Origin: Hyaloraphidium curvatum
Taxonomy: Eukaryota; Monoblepharomycota; Hyaloraphidiomycetes; Hyaloraphidiales; Hyaloraphidiaceae
DNA: 64,000 nt
Direction of reading: 5' to 3'
Assembly: GCA_025558095.1 (NCBI GenBank)
Contig: JAIVFI010000029.1
Coordinates: 310,001 to 374,000, forward strand
The notes beneath the pieces are model-generated. The model saw nothing but the letters and a program-made list of their open reading frames with translations. It was not told the origin of the DNA and did not search any database. Position numbers and translations under genes: made by a program. Of the stretch, positions 31,316 through 44,100 are shown piece by piece (the stretch's first letter is position 1; every line of letters starts with the position of its first letter).

Positions 31316-34209
31316 TCAAGCGCGGCCCATCCAGGCCGCGAGCTCCCTCACAAATCGCGCAACGTCCGCTGCGCCAGATTCCAGATCCAGGCCCTTCCTC
31401 CCGGGCTTCAACACCCAATCTTCCGGCACCTTTTCCTTGCGCTCCGCAAAGGTCGCGAACCCCTCGGCGCTCTCGAGCTTGGCACGGTCGCGCAGCGCGA
31501 CGGCCTCGAGGCGCAGGAAGCACGCACCGAAATGGAAGAGGCTCTCGTTCATGCAGTATTCGGCCAGCAGCGACGCGGCCTTGGCCGCCGCGGCCAGGTC
31601 CGAGGCTTCCAGGCTGCGTAGCACGCCCTGGAGCTGGCCTTCGATGTACTTTTCCGGGACCATGTCCCAGCGTCTGCGCTTCCTCGTGTGCGCGCCTTCC
31701 GAGTTCGAGGCCGCCGGCGGGACGTAGATGATCGGTCCGCGCGGCGGCGCAGGGGGTGCCGAGTCTCTCGCAAGGCGCGACTCGGCCGGCCGCGGCTGGC
31801 CGGCAGAGGCGCCGATGCTCGACGACGTCGAGCTCGTGGAAACGTCCACCGGCGTCTCGGGCGGTGTGTCCATCCCGCCCTCGGCCTGCTGCTCCTGCTT
31901 TGGCGGCTTTGGCTTGCGCGAGCGGGAGCGCGGCTCCTCGCCAAAGATGGCGAACGATTTGCCCGCCGCCGACGTGTCCTTGCGCCGCCCCATCTTGACC
32001 TTTTCCGTCAGCGGGGCATCGCTCATGAGCGAAGCAATGAGCGCGGCGGTTGCCGGGTCCATGTCCGGGTCGTTGAGCGCGCCCGACAGCGCCGCGCCTC
32101 CCTCGTCGTCGCTCCGCGGTTCCGACGCCCCGCGGCCCGCGTTGGGGCGCCGCAGCGGCAGGTGGTGCTCGTCGTCGGCGCGCTTGGCGGGCTTCTTCTT
32201 TTGCGCGGGGGACGACGGCGCCTTCTTCGGCTTGGCCCGCTCGTCGTCGTCCTCGGCGCCCGTCTGGCGCGGTATGGGGCGCATCGCGTTGTGGTACCTG
32301 TAGTAGAGGCCGCACGCGTTGCCTGTATGGCGAGGACAATTGCAGGTCAGCGGTCCGTGCTTGGCGACGCAGCGAGGTGCGAGGCGTCGACCCACAGAGC
32401 ATGTTGCCGTTGGCCTGTCTCCGCCAGCACGGCGACTTGGCCACGTTGCAGTGCGCGCACCTGTTCCCCGACTTGCCGGATCCCGGCTTGGGAGAAGCCG
32501 TCTTCTTTTCCGCGGCGGGGCTCCCTTCCCGGTCCCCGTCCGCGGCGGCGTCCTCTTCCTCGCCGACGGCGACGGCCGACGCCTCATCGGCGTCCGCATC
32601 CCCCGCAGGTTCAGCTTCCGCCAGCTCGCTCATCCGCGCATCCTTCTCCTCGGGTTCCTTGGTTTCCTCCGCAGCCTCCTGCGCACGCGCACGGGTATCC
32701 GCATCCTCGGGTATCGCCGCAAATGCCTCCGCATCCGCCATCCCCTCGTCGGCCGCCTCGACACCGTCCGCGGCATCGGTCCCGTCGGCCTGCGCGGAAG
32801 CAAACGTCGCCGAGGTCGGGCTCGGCGTCGGCAGCTGCCCCGCCGGCCCGCCGGCCGGCAGCTGCGCGGGTTCGGGGTCCACCTCTGTCCCCGAGTCCTT
32901 GGCCTCGCCCTCCTCCTCGGGTGCGGGTGAGGGCTGCCGCTTCCGCTTCGCGCCGCGGTGCAGGGATTCCCTGACGGGCGGGTCGGCGTCCGCGTCGCTG
33001 GGGGGCGCGGAATCGTCCGCGTCGCGGTCCCGGTTCCGCGCCGCGCGGGAGGGTTTCGGAGAGCGCAGCTCCTTGCCCTCCTTACCCTCCTTGGATCCCT
33101 TGCCCTCCTTCCCTTCCGCTGCGTCCCGGGGGCTGCGCTGCACGGGCTTCGACCTGGCGACGGCCGGGCTGGAGCGGTCGGCCACCTTCATGCGCTTGTT
33201 GTTGCGGTAGTAGATGCCGCACGCATTGCCTGGCGGTCGCGGCGCGCGCATGGGAGGGCGAATGCAATGCGTCAGATCTCCGGGGCGCGAGAGCGGGGCA
33301 TCCGGCGGGCCACCCACAGAGGATCTCTGCGCTGGGGCCTCGCCTCCACGCGGGCGACTCTGTCGCGCCGCAGTTTGCGCACTCGTGGCCGCCGTGGTGG
33401 CCCGAGTGCTGCGGTGCGGGAGCGTCCTGCGCGGGGGCGGATGCGGCGAGGGAGACCGGGGTGGCGGGCAAATCGGCGTCCTCGCCGGCGGGGGGTTGCT
33501 CTGCGGGCCGCGGCTTCGGCGTCGCGGGAGCCTTGCGCTCCTGCTTCTGCGGGCGCTCCTGCTTCGGCGGCCGCTCGACGTCCTGCACGCGCGGGGCGGG
33601 CACGGGGGCGAAGCTGACGGGGGCGGCCTTGCGCGTGGGCGGGGTGGGAGGCAGCACCAGCGGCAGCGCGGGAGCCGGCTTCCGCGGCTTCGGGCGCGGC
33701 TTCGGCGGGTCCGCGGGGGGCGCTGGCGGCTCTTCCGGCGCGGCGGGCGCGGCGGGCGGGGGGGGCGGAGCCGGCGCGGGGTCTGCGGGCGGGGCCGCGG
33801 GGAGCGGGGGGTGCGGCGCGGCCGCGGGTTCGGGTGCCGGCGGCGGCGGCGCGGGCTCCTCCGCGGGCGGCGGCGGCGATGCCTCAGCGACGGCCGGCCT
33901 GCCAAGCCTCAGGCGCAGCACGAGCGACGGCTTCGCGTCCGGCTTGGGGTCGTCGTCGTCGTCCTCGTCCTCCGAGTACTCGACGATGGTCAGCTCCAGC
34001 TGGCGGCCCGAGCGCGGCGACGCCGACCGCCGCGTCGTCCGGCTGGAGGGGAGGCGGCGGTCAGGGCAGGCAGCGGGCAGCGGCGGCCGCACGCACCGGG
34101 CCTCCTTGAGCCGCACCGGGTTCGGCGGCGCGCGAAGGCCTCCCGACGGCGGCCCGGCAGACCCGTTCGGGCCGCGCGCGCCCGGCGGCGGCGACACCGC
34201 GGCTGACAT
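31316..34209 (-). CDS. Two-finger GATA-type zinc-finger protein
   Basis: A probable transcription factor. Two GATA fingers of the C-x2-C-x17-C-x2-C type are present: CANCGATESPAWRR ending LCGNACGIYY (around 33390-33180), and CAHCNVAKSPCWRR ending LCGNACGLYY (around 32470-32290). Each finger is split by an intron in the same Gly codon before NAC. An acidic N-terminal patch (VEYSEDEDDDDD), long Pro/Ala-rich linkers and a Lys-rich stretch lie around the fingers. The C-terminal 150 residues (from RRRWDMVPEKYIEGQLQGVL) form a predicted helical domain I do not recognise. ATG 34209 is chosen because the exon it opens splices well; the frame stays open further upstream. Confidence 0.85.
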
Positions 34210-34524
34210 CGCGCGGCGCCAGAAAGGTCCGGCCCGCCGGGGACAGGGGAGGGCTGGAGAAGAGATGCCGGGGAACCACCCGCCTGGCTTCGGGCACCAA
34301 CAATCCGCCATACTCGCAATTGCCGCTCGGCAACGCGATCTGGCTGCAGGGAGCTGGTCGCAACAGGCCAGGAGGACTCGCATCGCTCGCTCCCCGGGCG
34401 GAACGCTGCCCCCCCGTGCCTCGGCGGCATCCTCCGCGCACGGCCGCCCGAGCGGCATCGGGACGCACGGCGATCCGCCGCCCTGCATTCGCCCGGCTGC
34501 AGGGCCGGATCCCTCGGATCCGAC
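34210..34524. promoter_or_regulatory. Intergenic region between divergent GATA and APSES genes (315 bp)
   Basis: The shared upstream region of two putative transcription factor genes. No coding sequence is supported. I could not identify specific operator sites. Confidence 0.4.
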
Positions 34525-35588
34525 ATGGAGGACCGCGATGCGCTGCAGGGACCGCCCGAATGCGCATTCCCGGCGCCGAGGCTCGAGCAGAACGTATACG
34601 CGACCGCGGCCGACCCAAGGGGGTACCTGCCCGTCTACGAGTTCCTCTCCTCCAACGGCACGCCTCTGATGTGGGACTCGGAGGACGGATACGTCAACTG
34701 GTGGGCTCCTCGGGGCCCCGGCGGTGGTGCGTCCGTGAATCCGCCCGGTCGCGCAGGACTTCGATCCGCAAGGCGATGGGCTGGAGCAAGAAGGGCGAGG
34801 GCCGGAAGTTGGCCATCGCCAAGGAGCTCGAGGACGTCGAGAGGACGTCTCCGCACGTCCGGAGGGTGCGAGGCGGCATCCTCAAGATCCAGGGCACCTG
34901 GTGCGGGCCGCACCGATCCACCGGCACCAACCGTCTGACCGCGTCCCGTGCAAGGATCCCCAAAGAAAGCGCCCTCGAGGCGGCCCTCACCTATTGCCAC
35001 CCCATCCGGCACGAGCTCGTCCCCATCTTCGGCCCCTCCTTCCCCTCGCTCGTGCGCGACCCCGCCACCGACCCGCTCCCGCCGCGCCCGCCCGCGTCCC
35101 CGCCGAAACCCCCACCCAGGCCGCCCCGCCCGCGCACGCCCTCCCGCCCGGTCTCCAGGACGCCGAGTGGGCGCATGCGGTCGTCGCCCGCCTCGGAAAG
35201 GGACGAGTGGAGCGCGCTGCTGGGCGGTGAGGCGTCGTACAGGCGCTCGCCTTCACGTGCCGGGTCGCACCGGGCAGCAGAATCCGACACGGAGGATGAG
35301 CACTTCCCGGAGGACGCAGCATTCCCGCCCCCCCGGCCGCGCGATCTCCCGCGATCGCCCCGGAGACGGCAAATACCCCTGCGCATCCAAACCCGCGAAC
35401 CGAACGAAGAGGTCATGGAGCTCGTCTCTGTCGCCGTCGCGCTAGGCAGCCTGCGATCGCCGCCGGGGAGCCCGGGGAGGGGTTTGCCCGCTGGGTTCAG
35501 GCTCGAGGGGAGGTGCTTCGCGTGGTGCGAGGTTGACGGCGTCGGCGGGTACAGGGAGGTGGTCGGAGGCGAGGGGGCGTACGAGTGA
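34525..35588 (+). CDS. APSES/KilA-N domain DNA-binding protein 1 (MBF/SBF-like)
   Basis: Three exons join in frame. The domain spans residues about 25-130: YLPVYEFLSSNGTPLMWDS, YVNWTSIRKAMGWSKKG, AKELEDVERTSPHVRRVRGG, ILKIQGTW, IPKESALEAAL and HELVPIFGPSF. This matches the Swi4/Mbp1 branch of APSES proteins (the x-QGTWIP turn and L-x-PIFG end). The Trp of GTW is split TG|G by an intron. No ankyrin repeats follow, unlike yeast Swi4/Mbp1; the rest is Pro/Arg/Ser-rich and ends GGEGAYE. It faces the GATA gene head to head. Confidence 0.82.
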
Positions 35589-35766
35589 CAACGGGGATCG
35601 GGGAGCAGGGACGGGAGGAGGAAATGATGCGAGTCCAGGGTGTGGCACTCGGCCTGCAGGCCGCCACGGACGGTCGGACGCTCCACGCACACAAAACGCA
35701 CGCCATCAGCTCCATGCACTCTCAGCACGACCATGTATCAGAGCAATGTACATTCCAACAAATCAC

Positions 35767-38663
35767 TCATAGGGTATCAATCTCGTCGTCCTCGCCGCGC
35801 GGCGGATGCCGGTTCCGCCCGCCGTCGTCCCCCATGAGCGCCGGCGATCGCAGCCGCTGCATGTCGATGACGTGGTTGGGCGGCGGCGACTTGTGCTCGC
35901 GCACGTGGAAGATGGTCCCGAAGCGCGCGCGCATGGCGCTGCGGGGGCCAAGGAAGGACCACAGCACGGGCGCGATCATCATGGAGAGGGAGGTGGTGCC
36001 CAGCAGGAGGTAGTAGACCTCTCGGGAAATGATGGACGTCCTTTGCGAAGGCGACGTCAACCTGAGGCCGACACCGGTACGACTGAAAAGCACCCACCCC
36101 TTCGCGCGGCTCGCGAGCACAAACACAAACTCGGAAATCTGCGAGAGGCCGATGGAGACGATGCTCGCCGTCCGCCAAGGGTAGCCAAAGAGCGCCACGA
36201 GCACGAGCACGGCAAGCGTGAACTTGAAGACGATGACGCCCGAGGTGAGGAGGAGGAGGAGGAAGACCTCCCGGAAGAGGAAGGAGGGGTGTACGCCGTG
36301 CAGGCCGATCGCCGCAAAGAAGAGGCAGCCAAACATATCGCGCACGGGCTCGATGATGGCCATCCTGGATGGGTGTGTGAGGCAATAGCGGCAAAGAGCG
36401 CCAACACAACCCACGTGTACTCGCCGAGCGAGCGCCGGCTGCTGATGATCAGACCCGCGATGAAGCAGCCGATTTCCATGCTGATGCCCAGGTGCGCGCT
36501 GAACTGCATCATCGTCATGCAGAGCGCGACGCAGCCGAGGAGGTACAGCTCCTTGCTGCCCGAGTCCTTGAGGATGCGCAGCGCAAAGTGCGCCGGGAAC
36601 CACGCCACGACAAAGGCCACGATCATGAAGAGGAGCAGGGCGCCAAAGATCTTAAAGCAGACCTCGACGACTTCGAAGCCCGATTTTTCGAACGCCGGCA
36701 GCAGGGCGAGAAGGATGCCGAGGAGGATGTCCTGCATCACCAGGATGCCGAGGATGGGCCTCCCGTAGGCCGTTTCGTACTCGTCCGAGGTCAGGAACTT
36801 GACCACCACCGCCGTGCTCGAGAGGAACACGGACGCGCCGACCACCATGCTCTCGTTGAACCTGGAGTTGAGCACCAGCCCGAGCGTGTAGAAGCAGGCG
36901 CAGGTGACGAAAAGGAGCACGACGGATCCGAACAGGGCCACGCGCCAGATCTTGCGCAGCTTGGAGAAGTTGAACTCCACCCCCAGCACGAAAAGAATGA
37001 AAGCGACGCCCAGCTGGGCCAGAGTGTGGATTTGCACCAGGTTCTGGGGCCAAGATGCGTGAGCTGGTGCGGCCAGTTGCGCGAATCTCGCGGCTCCGCA
37101 CCTTTATCATGTTCCAGACACTGGGGCCGAGGATGACGCCCGCGGTCAGGTGCCCGAAGAAGAGTGGTACGCGGATAAAATTGCACAGGAAGGAGACAAA
37201 GAAGGAGAACAAGAAGATGAGGACGACGTCGTTAAGCAACCGAGCTGGACAAGACAGTAAGAACGAATAGCGATTCCCACGGCTGGCTAGCAACGCACCG
37301 TCCTCGTAGAAATAAGTGACGTCGTTGGGCCGGCTGAGGACATATTGGTTGCTCTCGGCGTCGATGAGGATGCTGACGAGACCTCCGCGCCCCTTGCCAA
37401 AGGGTTTGAAGAGGGGGATCGTGGCTTCCTCTCTGTCCTCGTCAAACTTCTGCTGCTCCGCGTCCTCCACCTTTAGCACGGTCTCGATCGTCGCCCCTTT
37501 GGCCTTTGTGCCCTCGGCAAACGCGTGTGAATCGAGGAGGTTGTCCTCGACCTTGTCGGCAGCGCCGCTGACTTCCTTCAGGATGTCTTTGGCGATGTCC
37601 TGCGCCGTCTTGGCGGCCGACTCGGCCGCCGTCGCGTTCGATGGCGCCGCGGTCGCGTTTCCCGCCGCGCCTCCAGAGGCATCCACGGGATCCGCCGGCG
37701 CCTTGCCGCCGGCAACCTCATCCGGACCAGCAGGTGGAGTGTCCCCATCGTCATCTTTCGCAGCACCGTCGCCAGCAGCATCCGCAGCTTTGTCCGCGGC
37801 GGCCTTGTCCGCGGCGGCCGCCTTGTCCGCTGCTTCGGCCGCCTCGTCCACCTTGGCCTTCTCCTTTTCCCGCTGGTGCTCGTCCTTCTGAATGGCTTTC
37901 AGGTCCGCTTTAGCCTTCAGGGCCGTCAGCTGCAGGTCGTAGATGACCTTCTCCGACTCGGCCTTTATGTCGCCGGCCGTCGCATTCCGCTCCTTGCTGG
38001 CCTTCAGGACGTTCTGGTAGACTTCGAGTGTCCGGCGCACCATCCCTTCGAGCATTTCCACCTCCTTGATCTTCATGTCCAGCTGCTCTATCCTGCGGGA
38101 GCGCTCCTCGGGCGCGAGCGCAGCGTCGCCGTCAAGGCGCTGCTTCTCTGCGTCCACTTGGGCACGCAACGATTCCCGCAGCTCCATGAGATTCCCAAAA
38201 TCGACCGTGTTGAATTCAGGTGCGACATTGGGCTGAATTGCATCCAGGGGATTCTCCTGAGGGTGGGAGACCAGGTTGGGAGAGCTGGCGGCAGGCGACG
38301 CGTCGCTACCCACCGGGTGATCATGATCCTTGGCAGCTCCGTCTGCAGGAGCGTCCGCGGCCGATCCCGAATCCTGCTTAACCTCCTCCTTCGGCTCTGC
38401 TTCCGCTTTGGGAGCGGCATCCTTGCCCGCCTCTTGCGACTCCGCGTCCTTGGCCGAACCCTCGGCCCTCGGCTTCTCCTCCCGAGTTTGTTTCGGCGTA
38501 CTCTTGGGCTCCGCCGCCTCAGCGGCGAGGACGAATGGCCCCGGTCGACACGCGTGGTCCAACAGGGGAAACGACAGCGAGTCCCTGCGGGGACAAGGTC
38601 CGCTCCATGCTGCACACAGGAGCAGAACGACCAACGTCGCCCGCAGAAGCAAATGACATGGCA
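35767..38663 (-). CDS. TMCO3/KEA-type cation/proton antiporter with coiled-coil N-terminal domain
   Basis: A CPA2-family Na+(K+)/H+ antiporter. It starts with a hydrophobic signal MPCHLLLRATLVVLLLCAAW. A long acidic, Ala/Lys-rich lumenal region with coiled coil follows (EERSRRIEQLDMKIKEVEML, EKAKVDEAAEAADKAA). The transporter core opens with DVVLIFLFSFFVSFLCNFIR and contains GHLTAGVILGPS, LGVAFILFVLGVEFNFSKL, SSTAVVVKFLTSD, ILGILVMQDILLGILLAL and CFIAGLIISSR. The VMQD and GHLxxGxxLGP motifs are typical of KefB/KEA/TMCO3. About six exons join. Acts probably in an endomembrane compartment. CLPTM1 lies 226 bp upstream on the same strand. Confidence 0.87.
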
Positions 38664-38889
38664 TTGCTGCCTGAACCGAGACGCGAGGTGCCCTTTTACG
38701 GCATCCCCACTCGGTGTGTTTCGCTACTCCCAGACGCGCTGACTCGGCTTCTGCGCGATCACGATCGCAACGCTTCAATCTCGCAACCTCGGTGCGCGTG
38801 CGCAGGACTTTCTTTCTGGGGAGAATATGCGATCGAAGGGAGAAACTCTTCTGGATTTCAAGAAGGTTCTCTTCGGGACTGGGTGGAGG

Positions 38890-41014
38890 TCATCGCTTTC
38901 CTGTCCGCTTCCGGACCCCGTTCGCACTTGCTCCCTCCGACCGCGCGTCCGAAGCGCCTGCCGCGACCTTGTCCTTTTCGCCAGCCAAAATGCCGGCCGC
39001 GGGCGTGTCCTTTTCGGCTGCCTCTTTCTCCTCGAGGAGCTTTCCGTCGATCTCGTCCTCTTCTTCCGAGTCGTCGGCACCCTCCACACCAATCTGCCCG
39101 AACTCGTTTCGCCGCCGGTGGTCGACGGGGTAGATCCACCATTGATAGATGTAGATGAAGAAGACAATGTCGTCCCGAAAGCATGCGAGCCTGTGCAGCG
39201 TTGGCATCTGGCGAGAGCCACATGAGCCGCGGAAAAGGACGGCGACACGCCGCCTCACTTTGATCACAAATGCAAACAGGTCGTCGACGAAGGTGTTCAG
39301 AGCTTTGTAGGTCAACGTTCGCATGGGCATGTGGGCCACGCTCTTCAAGCGGTAGTTGATGTAAAGCTGGGGAACCATGCTGATGAAGCCTGCGACACAG
39401 ACCGACGAAGACATGAGCCCAACACCCCAAGAACGCGGAACTCCTCACCAAACGCATAAACGAAGCCCACAAGCGTGCTGATGACGAAGCTGTACAAGGA
39501 CTTGTGCTCCTGCGTTGCCGACGTGCGTGAGACCACTGCCCTCCAGCCGAACGATGGCGCTCACATTGTAGACGACTGAGTAGATCGTGTAGCCAATCAG
39601 GAGCGGGGCAATCGCGTACGACAGGTATCTGAAGGCGATCTGGTCGTACTTGAGCGTACGCTTGACCCGATTCGAGGTCTGCCGGCTCTTGATGCTGATG
39701 GAGGGCGGGAGTCCCCAGGTGATGCTGATGTCCAGGGCTTTGGTGACCTTCCAGGCCTCGATGATGAGGCCCACGGAGGAGCTTAGGAGCACAATCCAGG
39801 ATGTCTCATTATCGAATAGGTAGAGAAGGACAATCGCTTGGAACACGACGTTCGTGACGATAGTTCGCACCGAGAGGCCTTCCATAGAACGCTTCTGGCG
39901 CCAGAACTGGACGTCGTTCTTGAACGCGAGGATGTCAAAGATGCTGTGCAAGAGGCTGACGGCGAAGGTGACCGCCAGCAACACCGGGTTCGTGTCGACA
40001 AGCATCCTCTTGAACTCCTCGGTGTCTTTCCGCGGCTGGCCGATCAGCTCTTCCTGGACCTTGAAATTGGCGTCCATTTGCTGGTACAGGTTGAACTTCC
40101 AGAAAACCATTGGGTAGAGCTCGATCCGTAGCGGCAGCTCCTCGGTCGTCCTGTTTATCTCCACGTAGTGGTCGCTGAGGGTCCAAAACGTGTGGTCAAA
40201 GAAAATAGGCTGGTAGTGGAGGTGATCCGAACTGGGCCGGATGTGCCGCTGGATGACAGGCGGCAGAGCCGACGGCGCCAGCGCGACGTTCTCTGGAACG
40301 AAAGCAAAGGTGACGTTTGGGCTCCAGCTGGAAACGATCTCCGGCGTCCCGTCGTCCGCAGCAGGCTCCTCGTTGTCTTTTCTCTTTCCGCCCAGCAGCT
40401 TCTTCAGCTTCGGGGCCTTCTTCTTCGGCCCGAAGACGGTAAGGAGCTTTGTGACGTGCACGACGGAATCACGGTCGTACAGGGGATGTCGTGGGTTCGG
40501 AGACACCCCGGCCCTGTAGAAGAAAGCGTGGGCAAAGAGTGTTCCGTTGTTCCGCACGGCATCGCTCAGTCGGACGGTGGTTTCGGCCTTCCGGTGCTCC
40601 GACCAGTTGCCATACTGGATCGATCTCGCGTCCATGACCCTGCCGGGCGGCGGCTCCGTGGGCTCCCAGAAACGCAGTCTCTCCTGCTCGGAAAGGACCA
40701 CGAGCAGGTTCGTTTTGATCCCCAAGGGCCACAGCGGGGCCAAAGCGTGCGTCGGACCGCGTTCCGAGGCATTGGAGGTCCCGGAGGAAACACCAGACGC
40801 AGAGTCCGGATTGAGCTGCCTCGTCACCACTGATTTCCATTCAGATTGGAGATCAGACAAGCACCGAGAGATCGTGCGACTCGGCAGCCTCACTTCCCAC
40901 GACGCTCGAAACCGCCCACCACAGCATCAAATACCGGGGCAGGTAGGAGATGAAGTTCCAAATGCCGCCCTCCCGGTCCTCCGGTCGAGCCTCCGGCGGC
41001 GCCTGCTCTGCCAT
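38890..41014 (-). CDS. CLPTM1: CLPTM1 family multipass membrane protein
   Basis: CLPTM1 proteins are ER multipass proteins linked to receptor trafficking and lipid scrambling. Five exons join from ATG 41014 (MAEQAPPEARPEDREGG). Landmarks: NNGTLFAHAFFYRAG, FDHTFWTLSDHYVEIN, PVLLAVTFAVSLLHSIFDIL, AFKNDVQFWRQKRSMEGLS, YDQIAFRYLSYAIAPLLIGY, EHKSLYSFVIST, PQLYINYRLKSVAHMP, TYKALNTFVDDLFAFVI and CFRDDIVFFIYIYQWWIY. The C terminus is acidic then basic. The domain order and length match animal CLPTM1. Confidence 0.92.
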
Positions 41015-41118
41015 CGCGCACGTTGCGCACTAGCTACTACGCGCGCGGGGGCTCGGCCGCAGATCCGATCACGGACGCGATCGTGCAAACGGCGCCGGAC
41101 TATAACGCGCGGCGCTGA
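41015..41118. promoter_or_regulatory. Bidirectional promoter region, CLPTM1/TRS120
   Basis: 104 bp between divergent start codons. A CTATAAC stretch lies 17 bp before the TRS120 start codon, close for a TATA box but possible. Confidence 0.4.
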
Positions 41119-44100
41119 ATGAGCGGCGACCCCGGGGGGCGCGTCCCGCCGTTCCATCGCGAACGAGATGGAACGGCTGGGTACGCTCAGTTCGTGGACC
41201 TGGCCAGGATACGCGTCCTGGTTGTCCCCGTCACGGACGGGACACCGGGACCGCCGGAGGGCTCGCGGACCGAGCAGTACATTCGCGAGCTGTCGGCCTT
41301 CTCCTCCGTGCCATTGAGCGATCTCCCCCCGCCGCCGAGGGAGGATTCCTGTGCGTCGACGGCTTGGCCGGGGGACGATCGCGATCTCGGGCTGATCTCC
41401 GTGGTCGCCAGCGATCTTCAATGACATCAGCGCGAACATTGGGAGCGACGGCTTTGTTTATGTCAACTATATGACGTCGCATGACCGCGAGACGGAGCGT
41501 TTCGCGTCGCTGTACATGTCCATGCAGGTCATGGCGGTGCGTTGGAAGGCCGGCGGCCGCCGGCGGTTCAGACACTGAAGGCCCTCAACTACAGGTTGTC
41601 GGGGTGCTCATGTGCTCCGAAGTGACTTCCTTGTCGAAAGCTGTGGACGCCTTTGCCGACGTCGTTCGCCAGGTGGGCGCCAACACGTCGGGCGTCGCCC
41701 TCGACTTACCCCGGATTCGCCCTTCGCGCAGTATCCTTCGGCATTAGCACAACGATGCTACGCCTTCGAGCCTTCTGCGTCGACGCCGGACAACACCCCA
41801 GGGTTGATCATGATCCCCAACGTCGGCAACCTGAGCGTGTACCTGTCCCAAATGATTGCCGACCTCTGCGCAGAGGTGCTCGGCCGTTTTCGGGAGGTTA
41901 AGGCCGCGATCGAGACACGCGTGGTCATTCCTTCGCCGGTGCCGTACCCTTTGCCGCCCAGCACGGCCAAGGCTTCGCTTGAAGGCCCGCTCCGACAAGC
42001 ACCCGCGTTCAACAAGGCAGCATCGTTTCCTCCCGGCGGGGCTCCATTGCCTTCCAGCGGCAAGGGATCGAGCGATAGCATCGCGGTGCCCAGGGATGAT
42101 CCGCAGGCGGCCGCGCTCGATCGCTGGCTCAGTTACACCGCTATGGATCCGCGGACCAAGAAGGCGTCCCCGTCTCGGGCACAGAAACTGGTGGGCGACC
42201 TTCTTCTCCTCGCCGGACGGGTGGAAGATGCCATCAGAATGTGGGTCGCTTCATCCGGCTTCCGCCATTGTTGGTTTTGGGCAGGATCCTAACCGGTTCT
42301 TGAAAGCTACAACGACGCCATCGACGGCATGAGGTCCAACTCGGACTTCCTTTGGCAGGCCGCTGCTACGGAAGGCCTGATCTGCGCGGACGTGTTGGTC
42401 GGCCTCCGTGCGGTCGGATTGGCGGTGGGACTAGCACTTGCGACGTCGCCTGTCACCGGGCCAATCATCTGCATGCTTTCCAGAGCCTCAACGGTGCCCC
42501 GACAATCTCACCGCGCGCATACTTCCTTAGGCGCCCTGGAAAGCCTGCCGACCCCACCTCCAAGACCAGCGAGTCCAAAGCCGACGGAGAAGGGTCGTCC
42601 AAGCTCATGGACGTTCTGGAGGCTCTCCCCAGAAAATACCGAGAGCTCATATCGCTCTACGAGCGCGGCCAAAGCAGCCTATCTCCCGACGCGTTGGACA
42701 AGCCCGTGGTCATGCGTCTCCTGCCGGACGGGACACCCATCGCACCGAACCGCTCTCCCTCCCCCAGCGTCGCAAATGCGGAGAAGCCGAGCCTGTTGGA
42801 CCGTGTTTCATCCCGATTCGGAGGCTCGTCGTCGCCGTCGGTGACCAAGGATATCGAATCCACCTTTTCCCCTTTGCATTCCATCCTTGGCGTCAGGGCG
42901 GCCCTGCGGACAGCGCGCCTCCTGGCGGGGCTCTATCTCCAAGGCAACTCGATCAACTTTGAGGGCGGGGGGGATTGGCATCCGCTCGGTGCCGCCGCTT
43001 TCCTCCCGACGTACGCCGAACGCAGCGACGACAGGGCATCGCCGGATATGCTCGACGTTGCCTCGTGGCTGAACAAGGCGTCTTCGGTTCTGATGCAGAA
43101 CGCACTCCTCATCAGCGTCGAAGATCGCTGCTGGGCGAGTTCGTTCATCGCGCTGCTCTACGGCATGGTCGGAATGCAGCGCAAGTGGGCTTTCCACATG
43201 CGCATCGCTTGTCTCACCGTCATCGACGAGCTGAGGAAAGGCCCCCGGGGCGGAATCGTGCCGATGACTGCTTTTGCTGGGGCTTCCCCAGAATACCGCA
43301 AGCTCGCCCCGGGTGAATCCCTGGTTCGGCTGTTGATGCGGATCGGAGCAGCGCTCCGCCTTTTTGACGAGGTCGACAAGCCCTCCTTGGCACGGATGGG
43401 CTCGTCCCCCACGGACATCTCCTCTGTCGAATTTGATCCCTTCGCCGCATCCCGCGGGACGCAATCCCAGAACGACTACTTGTGGTTGCTGCGGGAAGTC
43501 AAGCCTGGCGGGTCCCGGTACGGGGCCGTCAGTCCTTTCGTGCCGCGCGGGACACGGGTTTGGCGCGACTACAGGGCGCGGGTGCACTTCGGTTGGGCCG
43601 ATCTGCAGCTCAGCATCCTGCGGGAGTCGGTGCAGCTGGCAAACATGCTGGACTATCCGACCGTCTGCTACGATTTCCTGTGTCTCTTGCTGCGGCGTTT
43701 TCACCTCGTCATGAGCCCCAAGGAGTGCAGCGACGCGGTGCGTCAGTTGGGCACCGCCTACGGGGACATCCAGGACGAGGACGTCGTGTCTAAGGTCGAT
43801 CGCGAAGTGCCGCGCCTTTTGCTTGGCGTGCCTGTGATGGTCAACCTCGAACTGGAGCGGTTACCGCCGTCTCGCCACGTGTACGTGCATCGGACGGAAT
43901 CTCCGGTCCAGGCACAAAGCGATGCGGACGACGCCTTCATTTACAATCCCTACGACGAAAAGACGGCGGAGAAGGGACGGGCCGAGGTCGCATGCGGCGA
44001 GCCCATTGCCATCTCCATGACACTCGCAAACCCTCTGGACGTGGAGCTGCCGCTTTCCAAGGTCTCCATCTGGGCCACTGGTGTGAGGTTCGAATCGGAC

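Noticed and set aside
31266-33905. An 879-codon minus-strand frame through the GATA gene
   Set aside because: Only the short part encoding the first finger's NACGIYY exon and the following acidic exon is in the correct frame; the Arg/Pro-rich remainder is another frame of the same gene.
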